From Phycisphaeraceae bacterium (lineage in GTDB: Bacteria; Planctomycetota; Phycisphaerae; Phycisphaerales; Phycisphaeraceae), in assembly GCA_028281215.1 (NCBI GenBank), contig JANQKH010000621.1, positions 1 to 5,881 of the forward strand: DNA of 5,881 nt. Direction: 5' to 3'. The notes under the pieces are model-generated. The model did no database searches and was not told the DNA's origin. It saw only the letters and a program-made list of their open reading frames with translations. Positions 1-5,880 of this stretch are shown piece by piece (position 1 is the stretch's first letter; each line of letters begins with the position of its first letter). The position numbers and the translations under genes were made by a program.

Positions 1-1
1 A

Positions 2-556
2 CCACGCCGAACTGTTCCCGCACCGTCGCGCGCGGCAGTTGGCGTGGTGATGCAGGAGCCGTTCCTGTTCGCCAAGTCGCTGGCGGACAACATTCGTCAC
101 GGCCACGCCCGCGCCCGCGATCAGGAAATCACCGCCGCCGCCGAAGCCGCGTGCATTCATGACACCATCGCCGGCTTCGATCAGGGCTATGAAACCGTGA
201 TCGGCGAGCGCGGCGTGAACCTGTCAGGCGGACAACGTCAGCGCGTCGCTATTGCCCGCGCGCTGGTCGGTGATCCGGCGATCCTTGTGTTCGATGATGC
301 GCTCAGCGCCGTTGACAGCGAAACCGAAACGATGATCCTTGACGCGCTGGCCAAACGGCGGGGCAAACGGACGACGATCATCATCGCCCACCGTCTGTCA
401 GCCGTCATGCAAGCCGACCGCATCCTTGTGCTCGACAAAGGCAGCATCACCCAACGCGGCACACATGAACAGTTACGGGAACAGGAAGGCTTGTACCAAC
501 GCCTGTGGCACATTCAAAGCAACCTGGAACAGGATCTGGATGAGTCGCTGGTGTGA
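2..556 (+). CDS. ABC exporter half-transporter, C-terminal NBD (partial, BmrC/YheI-like degenerate subunit)
   Basis: This is the 3' part of an ABC transporter ATPase domain; its membrane domain and Walker A lie before the window. Numbering from the GTG at 44, visible motifs are the Q-loop (MQEP, 3-6), signature LSGGQ (60-64), Walker B ILVFDD (80-85), D-loop SAVD (88-91) and H-loop His116. The residue after the Walker B Asp is Asp85, not the catalytic Glu, so this subunit's own ATP site should be hydrolysis-poor. Family knowledge: that pattern marks the degenerate subunit of heterodimeric exporters (BmrC, TM287). The partner is the next gene, in the same order as bmrC-bmrD. The GTG at 44 is internal, not a real start: homologous NBDs carry hundreds of residues before the Q-loop. 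Frame 2 is open to the window edge, but codon use before about position 40 fits frame 3 better, so a frameshift is possible. The substrate cannot be read; drug or lipid export is an inference. Confidence 0.88.
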   Translation, partial: PRRTVPAPSRAAVGVVMQEPFLFAKSLADNIRHGHARARDQEITAAAEAACIHDTIAGFDQGYETVIGERGVNLSGGQRQRVAIARALVGDPAILVFDDALSAVDSETETMILDALAKRRGKRTTIIIAHRLSAVMQADRILVLDKGSITQRGTHEQLREQEGLYQRLWHIQSNLEQDLDESLV

Positions 557-580
557 TGGATGTTACTTGGCTGGTTTGTG

Positions 581-713
581 GAACCCCGAGGACATCGAGA
601 AGGGGCGGAGGAAAATGAGGAGATTTCGACAGATGGAAAGGAACGATGGAACACCGATCAGAATTCAATCTTCTTCTCACCAAACTCACACCCACTCGGT
701 GTCCTCGATGTTC
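581..713. repeat. Imperfect inverted-repeat element between the two ABC genes
   Basis: Arms 581-599 and 695-713 are reverse complements at 16 of 19 positions; the core 587-599 versus 695-707 matches 12 of 13 (cgaggacatcgag against the complement of ctcggtgtcctcg). The 95-nt interior is purine-rich on the left and pyrimidine-rich on the right but does not pair well. From memory, which cannot be verified here, elements with 'cgaggac...gtcctcg' ends recur between genes in many planctomycete-like genomes and are often mis-called as Glu-rich small proteins. No coding signal is convincing in this spacer. Confidence 0.55.
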
Positions 714-721
714 TCTTTGAT

Positions 722-757
722 ACGCAGTATGCACAGTACGCACAGTACGCAAGAGTA
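722..757. repeat. Short 9-bp tandem repeat just upstream of the second ABC gene
   Basis: Units tgcacagta (730-738) and cgcacagta (739-747) are flanked by degenerate copies, a shortened one at 723-729 and a diverged one from 748. The array ends within about 10 nt of the ATG at 765, so a change in copy number would alter the 5' leader of the downstream gene. It abuts the right end of the inverted-repeat element and may be part of it. Confidence 0.5.
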
Positions 758-764
758 GAAGCGA

Positions 765-2687
765 ATGAACCACGACTTCACCGAAGATGAATTTCATGGC
801 AAGCTGGATCTGTCGATGTGGCGACGGATTCTCGGTCGATCGAAACGTTACAAGCGCAACTGGATCGCGCTGGGTACGGTGGCGATCGGTGCGGCGATTG
901 GAGACGCTTCCTTCGCACTGTTGACCATGCTCGTCATCGATGAAGCGGTGAAGCACGGTGTCAGCGGTGCGTTGTGGACGTACATCGGTGCGTATGTGGC
1001 GTCGGTTACTTTTCTGTGCGTGTGTGTGTGGGTGTTCATTTATAACGCCGGCAAAATCTCGCGTTACCTGAGCCATGACATTCGCAGCGAAGCGTTCGAC
1101 AAACTGCAAACGTTATCGTTCAGTTATTACGACCGCCGACCGGTGGGCTGGATCATGTCGCGCTTGACCAGCGACTGCGATCGTCTGTCGCAGATTCTTG
1201 CGTGGGGCATGCTCGACCTGTTGTGGGGCATTTGCGTGGTGACGTTGATGTCGGTGGTGATGCTGATTCTCAACTGGAAGCTGGCGCTGATCGTGCTTGC
1301 AGTGGTGCCGCCGCTGCTGATCGTGAGTAAGTTCTTTCAAAAACGCATCCTGCTGATGAGCCGAAAGATTCGCAAGAGCAGTTCGATCATCACGGCGTCG
1401 TACAACGAATCACTGATGGGTGTGCGGACCACGAAGACCCTCGTGCGTGAGCAGGACAACCTCGGCGAGTTCAAACGGCTGTCGACCGACATGTATGACC
1501 ACTCGATGCGTAACGCAATTCTGTCGGCGGTGTACCTGCCGATTGTTACCAGCCTTGGCGCCGCGGCAGCGGGCGCGGTGATATGGTTCGGCGGCGTCAA
1601 CGCCATTGCCGGCACGATGACACTCGGCGCCCTGATCGCCTTCATCAGCTACGCCACGCAGTTCTTCGGCCCGATCGGACAGATGGCGCGCATCATCACC
1701 GAAATGCAAGGCGCGCAGTCGTCCGGCGAACGTGTCATGGGTTTGCTCGAAACCGAGCCGGATGTGAAAGACTCTGAGCAAGTGATTGCGCGCATGGCCG
1801 AAGTCGAACGTACCAAGGCGGAAGGTGAAAAGATGACAACGACGATCGAAACGAACAAACCTTCCGACTTCTCGCTTCCGACTCCCGGCCTCAACGCGAC
1901 ATTTTTGAGCGAGCGATCGCAGATCGCATTCGACGGGTACGCCGACACGTTGTCGACCATCGAATTCCGCCACGTCGACTTCGCCTACCAGGACGGCACG
2001 CCGGTGCTCGATGACTTCAACCTCACCGTTCGGCCGGGCCAGACCATCGCGCTCGTCGGCCCCACGGGCGGCGGTAAAAGCACCATCGTTAACCTCGTCT
2101 GCCGTTTCTACCAACCCACCGCCGGCCAAGTGCTCATCGATGGCGTCGACTACCGCGAACGTTCCCTGCACTGGCTTCAAAGCAATCTGGGTATCGTCCT
2201 GCAAACACCACATCTGTTCTCCGGCTCCATCAAGGAAAACATCCGTTACGGCCGACTCGACGCCACCGACGAAGAAGTCCATCGCGCTGCTCAACTCGTC
2301 AACGCCCATGACTTCATCGCCGATATGAAAGACGGTTACGACACCGAAGTCGGCGAAGGCGGCGGACGACTGTCGACCGGCCAAAAACAATTGATCAGCT
2401 TCGCCCGCGCCATCCTCGCCGATCCGCGCGTCTTTGTCATGGACGAAGCGACGTCGTCGATCGACACCGAAACCGAACACCTGATCCAGCAAGGCCTCGA
2501 ACGCATCCTCGAAGGCCGCATCAGTTTCGTGATCGCCCACCGATTGTCGACCATTCGCGCCGCCGACCGCATCCTCGTCATCGAAGGCGGCCGCATCGCC
2601 GAGCAAGGCACGCACGCTGAATTGATTGCCGAACGTGGGAAATACTTCGCGCTGTACACCAGCCACGCGCGGATGGATGCGGAGTGA
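765..2687 (+). CDS. ABC exporter half-transporter, full length (BmrD/YheH-like catalytic subunit)
   Basis: A 640-residue membrane permease-ATPase fusion. Six hydrophobic segments are visible at about 33-58, 70-94, 144-168, 171-190, 251-276 and 285-306, followed by a nucleotide-binding domain from about 397. Motifs: Walker A GPTGGGKST (432-440), Q-loop Gln480, signature LSTGQ (536-540, canonical second Gly replaced by Thr), Walker B VFVMDE (556-561) with catalytic Glu561, D-loop SSID (564-567), H-loop His592. It therefore supplies the hydrolytic Walker A/B but a weakened signature, complementary to the upstream subunit, as in BmrD and TM288. The linker from 330 to 397 is about 65 residues, against roughly 20-25 in typical exporters. 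ATG 765 is chosen because the protein begins with a normal N-terminal amphipathic stretch before TM1; a weak AAGAG lies at 751-755. Drug efflux is likely from the family, but the true substrate is unknown. Confidence 0.93.
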   Translation: MNHDFTEDEFHGKLDLSMWRRILGRSKRYKRNWIALGTVAIGAAIGDASFALLTMLVIDEAVKHGVSGALWTYIGAYVASVTFLCVCVWVFIYNAGKISRYLSHDIRSEAFDKLQTLSFSYYDRRPVGWIMSRLTSDCDRLSQILAWGMLDLLWGICVVTLMSVVMLILNWKLALIVLAVVPPLLIVSKFFQKRILLMSRKIRKSSSIITASYNESLMGVRTTKTLVREQDNLGEFKRLSTDMYDHSMRNAILSAVYLPIVTSLGAAAAGAVIWFGGVNAIAGTMTLGALIAFISYATQFFGPIGQMARIITEMQGAQSSGERVMGLLETEPDVKDSEQVIARMAEVERTKAEGEKMTTTIETNKPSDFSLPTPGLNATFLSERSQIAFDGYADTLSTIEFRHVDFAYQDGTPVLDDFNLTVRPGQTIALVGPTGGGKSTIVNLVCRFYQPTAGQVLIDGVDYRERSLHWLQSNLGIVLQTPHLFSGSIKENIRYGRLDATDEEVHRAAQLVNAHDFIADMKDGYDTEVGEGGGRLSTGQKQLISFARAILADPRVFVMDEATSSIDTETEHLIQQGLERILEGRISFVIAHRLSTIRAADRILVIEGGRIAEQGTHAELIAERGKYFALYTSHARMDAE

Positions 2688-2691
2688 ACAC

Positions 2692-2705
2692 GCGCCATAA
2701 GGCGC
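2692..2705 (+). terminator. Small GC hairpin after the ABC operon (weak terminator candidate)
   Basis: A 5-bp GC stem (2692-2696 with 2701-2705) closed by an ATAA loop starts 4 nt after the stop codon at 2685-2687. There is no T-run behind it, so it does not look like a standard intrinsic terminator. It may only protect the transcript end or be chance. Confidence 0.2.
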
Positions 2706-2727
2706 CGATTCGTGGAACGGCCTCAAC

Positions 2728-2803
2728 ACGAGCCCCGATCGCTAGGGAAGGGGTTGGATGGGGCATTGGTTGAAGGATCCACTCCCTCACGGTCGGGGCT
2801 CGT
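2728..2803. repeat. Inverted-repeat element upstream of the DUF1501 gene
   Basis: Arms 2728-2748 and 2783-2803 pair at 18 of 21 positions plus one G-T; the outer 11 bp (acgagccccga with tcggggctcgt) are perfect. The loop is 34 nt and purine-rich. The element is unlike the one in the ABC spacer. From memory only, the outer motif resembles short dispersed intergenic repeats in planctomycete-like genomes. An in-frame ATG for the downstream gene (2758) lies in its loop, which argues that this ATG is not the real start. Confidence 0.6.
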
Positions 2804-2880
2804 ACCGAACCTCTGCTGATATACTGATAAACACCACCGGGGCCATTGCGTCGTTCAGCCTCACCGTTCGAGTGCATGCC

Positions 2881-4275
2881 GTGTCGACCATCAATTTCAA
2901 TTCGCCAACCAATACGCTGCCAACCCGCCGCGAAATGCTGCGGGTTGGGGGCGCACTTGGCCTGTCGTTCGTCGGCCTGAGCCAGTCACTTGCTGCTCAA
3001 CGTTCGAACAAGAAGGGCGGCGCGTTCGGCCAAGCCAAGGCCTGCATTGTGCTCTTCCTCGCCGGCGGCCCGCCCCAACATGAAACGTGGGATCCCAAAC
3101 CCGACGCCGCGTCCAACATTCGCGGCGACTTTGGCACGATCAGATCCAGTTTGCCCGGCCTTCGCGTCGGCGAACTCATGCCCAAACTTGCCAAGCAGGC
3201 CAAGCATTGGTCCGTCCTCCGCGCGGTGTGCACGGCCGACAACGCGCACTCGGCAAGTGGCTATTACATGCTCACCGGTCGGCCGCACTCGCCGAAGGGC
3301 CAGGAGAACGCGACGCCGAAAGATCCCAATCTTTGGCCAAGCGTTGGCGCGGTCGCCAACAAACTACTCCCGCGCCGCGGGCCGCTACCTGGGGCGATCA
3401 TCGTGCCGGAGCACATCTGGAACACCGGCATGATTCCCTGGCCCGGTCAGGACGCGGGCTGGCTCGGCCGTGCCGCCGATCCCTGGCTCATCCAGTGCGA
3501 TCCGAACAAGCCGAACTTCACGATGTCCGGCCTGTCGCTGCCGCCGAACGTCGATGCCGCGCGACTCAAGCAACGCCTGTCGCTGCACCAGCAGATGAAC
3601 AAACAGTTTGATGCATACCAGCGACTGCGCGATTTCGAAGGACACGATGCGTGGTCGAAGACCGCCATCGATCTGCTCGCCAGCCGCAACACGCGCAAAG
3701 CATTTGACCTTGACGAAGAGAAGCGCGAAACACGCGACGCCTACGGCCGCCACCGTTTCGGACAGAGCGTTCTGCTCGCCCGCCGACTTGTCGAATCCGG
3801 TGTGTCACTCGTGCAGGTCAACTGGACGCGCGATCCCGACGGCACGAACGACAGCCCGATGTGGGACACGCATCGCAAGAACAGTTTCTGGTTGAAGAAT
3901 CGCTTGATGCCACCGATGGATGCTGCGGCCAGCGCGCTGGTGGATGACCTTCGCGAACGCAATATGCTGGACGACACGCTCGTCGTCTGGATGGGCGAGT
4001 TCGGCCGCACGCCCAAGATCAACGGCAACGGTGGGCGGGACCATTGGGGCAACGTCTTTTCCATCGCCATGACCGGCGGCGGCGTCAAACCCGGCATCGT
4101 CCACGGCGCCTCCGACCTCAACGGCGCCGAACCCAAAGACGGCGTCGTCAAACCGGAAAACATCCTCGCCACAATTTTTCACTGTCTCGGGTTGAGCGGT
4201 GAAGACACGATTGCCGACCCGACGGGAAGGCCCCACCACATCGCCACAGGTGAACCGATTCGGCAGATTCTGTGA
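2881..4275 (+). CDS. DUF1501 family protein, Tat-exported, alkaline-phosphatase-superfamily fold
   Basis: A 464-residue protein when started at GTG 2881. It opens with a twin-arginine signal: TRREMLRV with Arg16-Arg17, a hydrophobic stretch rich in Gly and Leu, then SLAAQ near residue 40. The mature part shows DUF1501 (PF07394) hallmarks: LAGGPPQHETWDP (about 60-72), WDTH (328-331), MGEFGRTP (371-378) and GRDHW (385-389). The His/Asp residues are in positions expected for metal binding in this sulfatase/phosphatase-like superfamily. Biochemical function is unestablished for the family. The frame is open up to an ATG at 2758, but that would add 41 residues, partly encoded by an inverted repeat, ahead of the Tat signal; GTG 2872 is another option. 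No clear Shine-Dalgarno site precedes any of them. DUF1501 genes in Planctomycetes often follow a DUF1553/cytochrome partner; here the upstream neighbour is an ABC transporter, so the gene appears solitary. Confidence 0.93.
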   Translation: MSTINFNSPTNTLPTRREMLRVGGALGLSFVGLSQSLAAQRSNKKGGAFGQAKACIVLFLAGGPPQHETWDPKPDAASNIRGDFGTIRSSLPGLRVGELMPKLAKQAKHWSVLRAVCTADNAHSASGYYMLTGRPHSPKGQENATPKDPNLWPSVGAVANKLLPRRGPLPGAIIVPEHIWNTGMIPWPGQDAGWLGRAADPWLIQCDPNKPNFTMSGLSLPPNVDAARLKQRLSLHQQMNKQFDAYQRLRDFEGHDAWSKTAIDLLASRNTRKAFDLDEEKRETRDAYGRHRFGQSVLLARRLVESGVSLVQVNWTRDPDGTNDSPMWDTHRKNSFWLKNRLMPPMDAAASALVDDLRERNMLDDTLVVWMGEFGRTPKINGNGGRDHWGNVFSIAMTGGGVKPGIVHGASDLNGAEPKDGVVKPENILATIFHCLGLSGEDTIADPTGRPHHIATGEPIRQIL

Positions 4276-4283
4276 CACTCAAC

Positions 4284-4354
4284 CGTAGGTCCGGGCCCGC
4301 CCGGACAAATGAAACCACAACGACCAACCGTGTCCGGGCAGGCCCGGACCTACG
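4284..4354. repeat. REPIN-like element: two inverted copies of a short palindrome
   Basis: Arms 4284-4307 and 4331-4354 are reverse complements at 23 of 24 positions (only 4298/4340 mismatch), separated by a 23-nt spacer. Each arm is itself a hairpin: gtccgggc/gcccggac, 8 bp with a 2-nt loop, at 4289-4306 and 4332-4349. Two palindromic units in opposite orientation is the architecture of REP doublets (BIME/REPIN). It starts 9 nt after the DUF1501 stop codon and could also stabilise or end that transcript, although no T-run follows. Confidence 0.75.
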
Positions 4355-4385
4355 TGGCTGTGACACCCGCGTTGAATTGCCCCTT

Positions 4386-4466
4386 GGGCGCCATCACACG
4401 GCCGAAGGCAGTGTGATGCTGTCGCGCGAGCAGCACCACTCTGCCTGCGGCCGAGTAGTGGCACCC
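4386..4466. repeat. 81-nt long imperfect hairpin with nested palindromes
   Basis: Arms 4386-4421 and 4431-4466 pair over 36 positions with 29 Watson-Crick pairs, one G-T and six isolated mismatches; the loop is 9 nt (4422-4430). The left arm is itself palindromic (catcacac 4392-4399 with gtgtgatg 4411-4418), and the right arm has the weaker equivalent (ccact 4436-4440, agtgg 4457-4461). Scattered single mismatches in a long stem suit either an ageing repeat element or a structured RNA. The sequence is unrelated to the element at 4284-4354. No open frame here looks genuine. Confidence 0.65.
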
Positions 4467-4506
4467 GGCTCGTCCGTCACGGTTTCAGTGGCGACTCTTA
4501 AAGAAG

Positions 4507-4512
4507 TACAAT
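4507..4512 (+). promoter_or_regulatory. Possible -10 box (TACAAT) for the lactonase gene
   Basis: TACAAT matches TATAAT at five of six positions and ends 7 nt before the ATG at 4520, so initiation would give a leaderless or nearly leaderless mRNA. Only a poor -35 candidate (TTTCAG, 4483-4488) lies upstream. The alternative reading is a conventional mRNA using AAAGAAG (4500-4506) as a rather distant ribosome binding site. Confidence 0.25.
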
Positions 4513-4519
4513 TCAAGCC

Positions 4520-5683
4520 ATGAGAAAACTGCTCAGAATCGTTTTCTTTTCATTGCTGTGTGTCGCCATCTTGGGTGTGAAGCCGTCCGCCCATGGCGCC
4601 GAACCGACGAAGCACCAGAGGAAGCAACTGCTGTACCTTGCGGCAGGCAATCATCTGACTACCTATCGAATTGATCCAGCCACAGGTCAACTCGATCAAC
4701 TCCAGTCATTACCGCTTGCCGGTGCGGGACCATTCACGTTTTCACCCAGTGGCAAACGCATGTATGCTGTCGCCAGACTGTCCGCCGATGAAGGCAACAA
4801 ACCTGCGATCGCCACGCTCGACATCCAATCCGACGGCCAACTCAAACTCGTCACTCGCGCCGCCATCGATCTCCGACCCGGTTACCTGATGACGGACAAA
4901 ACCGGTGCCTACATCGCCGGCAATCACTACGGCCCGGGCAAAGCCACTGTCTGGAAACTGCGCGGCGGCGTCTACAAAGGTGACACCGTCAAGGAACTGA
5001 CGCTCGAACAACGCGCCCACAGCGCGGTCTTTTCGCCCGACAACCGCTGGCTGCTTGTCCCCGCCACTGGTCCCAACAAAGTGTTCATTCATCAATTCAA
5101 TGCAGCCACCGGCGAAGCGAACGCCAACACGCCGCCGTTCGCAATGGGACCGCAAGGCGAAAACGATGCACGCCAACCCCGACATCTGATCTTTCACCCC
5201 AACCTGCCGGTCGTTTACACCACCAACGAACGGGAGTTGCCCGGCGTCGGCGTCTGGAAGTGGGATGCCAAGCGAGGCACGCTAAAAACCATCCAGAACA
5301 TCGTGTCGTTACCAACCGGCTTCGAAGGTCGGATCACCACCGCTGACCTTCATCTGACGCGCGACGGCAAGTACCTCTACATTTCCAACCGTGACGGCAC
5401 GAACCGCAACGCCAAAACCGGCCGTGACAGCATTGTCGGATTCAAAGTCGATCCAAAAACCGGTCGCCTCAGTCTGATCAACCACAACGCTTGCGAACGC
5501 ATCCCGCGATCGTTCTGTCTCGATGGGACCGATCGCTATGTCTACGTCGCCGGGCAAGGCGATGACCGTCTCGGTGCCTACCGCATCGATGCCGACACGG
5601 GCAAGCTGAGTAAAGTGAAACAGTACGAAGTCGGCAGTCGGCCGATCTGGGTTGAAGCGCTGATCCTGCCAGTGAACCAATAG
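4520..5683 (+). CDS. Exported lactonase-family beta-propeller protein (Pgl/YbhE-like)
   Basis: A 387-residue protein with a Sec-type signal peptide: positive start MRK, hydrophobic core about 5-20, likely cleavage after SAHGA (residue 27). The rest is a seven-bladed propeller of the lactonase family (PF10282, 6-phosphogluconolactonase-like). Blade-end repeats of the form Y-x-ID-x-x-TG-x-L recur at 49-58, 191-198, 245-255, 308-317 and 354-363. Family-like motifs are RHLIFHP (His222), ADLHLTRDGKYLY (Asp276, His278) and SFCLDGTDRYVYVAG after Arg330. Classical Pgl hydrolyses 6-phosphogluconolactone in the cytoplasm; the signal peptide here implies a periplasmic or extracellular role, so the substrate is probably another lactone or unknown, and I give no gene symbol. 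ATG 4520 is supported by the signal peptide. It lies 244 nt after the DUF1501 gene, with repeats between, so it is probably transcribed separately. Confidence 0.88.
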   Translation: MRKLLRIVFFSLLCVAILGVKPSAHGAEPTKHQRKQLLYLAAGNHLTTYRIDPATGQLDQLQSLPLAGAGPFTFSPSGKRMYAVARLSADEGNKPAIATLDIQSDGQLKLVTRAAIDLRPGYLMTDKTGAYIAGNHYGPGKATVWKLRGGVYKGDTVKELTLEQRAHSAVFSPDNRWLLVPATGPNKVFIHQFNAATGEANANTPPFAMGPQGENDARQPRHLIFHPNLPVVYTTNERELPGVGVWKWDAKRGTLKTIQNIVSLPTGFEGRITTADLHLTRDGKYLYISNRDGTNRNAKTGRDSIVGFKVDPKTGRLSLINHNACERIPRSFCLDGTDRYVYVAGQGDDRLGAYRIDADTGKLSKVKQYEVGSRPIWVEALILPVNQ

Positions 5684-5706
5684 TTTCAGGACACGCCGCA
5701 ATCCCC

Positions 5707-5729
5707 GACCGCCGACATGGCACGGCGTC
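5707..5729. terminator. Hairpin between convergent genes (weak bidirectional terminator candidate)
   Basis: Stem 5707-5709/5711-5714 with 5723-5729 gives seven pairs with one bulged C (5710) and an 8-nt loop, in the 44-nt gap between convergent stop codons; its right side overlaps the minus-strand stop codon. There is no T-run on either side, so support is positional only. Confidence 0.25.
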
Positions 5730-5880
5730 ACTCAATCACAAACGAAACGTTCACACGCGCGGAGATCGCAATCTGTCCCGCGGCGAAACCCGTGCCCGCA
5801 CTGGCGCCGGAGATGTTTTGGATTGAATTTTGTGTGTACATGCCGCCTCGCATGGTGTATGCGCCGCCGCCCCATGTGTT
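5728..5880 (-). CDS. C-terminal fragment of a probable SIMPL (DUF541) domain protein, partial
   Basis: The reverse strand is open from the window end down to a TGA at 5730-5728, giving the last 50 residues of a gene that starts outside the window. The tail reads AGQIAISARVNVSFVIE, an alternating hydrophobic strand ending at the stop. SIMPL/DUF541 periplasmic proteins typically end in just this way, with a Gly-rich and Met/Tyr-containing loop followed by a final strand of the type I-x-x-S-A-x-V-x-V-x-F. The preceding stretch is Gly-rich (TWGGGAYTMRGGMYTQ), which also fits. Codon use (GCG, CGT, GGC, ATC) matches the neighbours. SIMPL proteins are exported oligomers of poorly defined function. 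The gene is convergent with the lactonase gene, 44 nt apart. The family assignment rests on 50 residues and is tentative; that it is a real coding end is more secure. Confidence 0.55.
   Translation of the reverse strand, partial: NTWGGGAYTMRGGMYTQNSIQNISGASAGTGFAAGQIAISARVNVSFVIE

Noticed and set aside
560..790. Small Glu-rich open frame across the ABC spacer
   Set aside because: Its sequence is simply the translated inverted-repeat element and tandem repeat (ending in repeated QYA), and it overlaps the real start of the next gene. No ribosome binding site or native codon pattern supports it.
1020..1030. GT dinucleotide run inside the second ABC gene
   Set aside because: Only about five units; it encodes part of transmembrane segment 2 (Val/Cys) and is too short to argue for phase variation.
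1410..2729. 439-codon minus-strand open frame opposite the second ABC gene
   Set aside because: It is antisense to clear ABC motifs. Long antisense frames are expected in GC-rich genes with this codon bias, and its translation shows no domain.
4276..4380. Intrinsic terminator after the DUF1501 gene
   Set aside because: The hairpins are strong, but no T-run follows either arm, and the paired-palindrome layout fits a REPIN-like repeat better.
4272..4523. Open frame covering the two palindromic elements after the DUF1501 gene
   Set aside because: It begins inside the DUF1501 stop region and is made almost entirely of hairpin sequence; the translation is low-quality and runs into the lactonase start.
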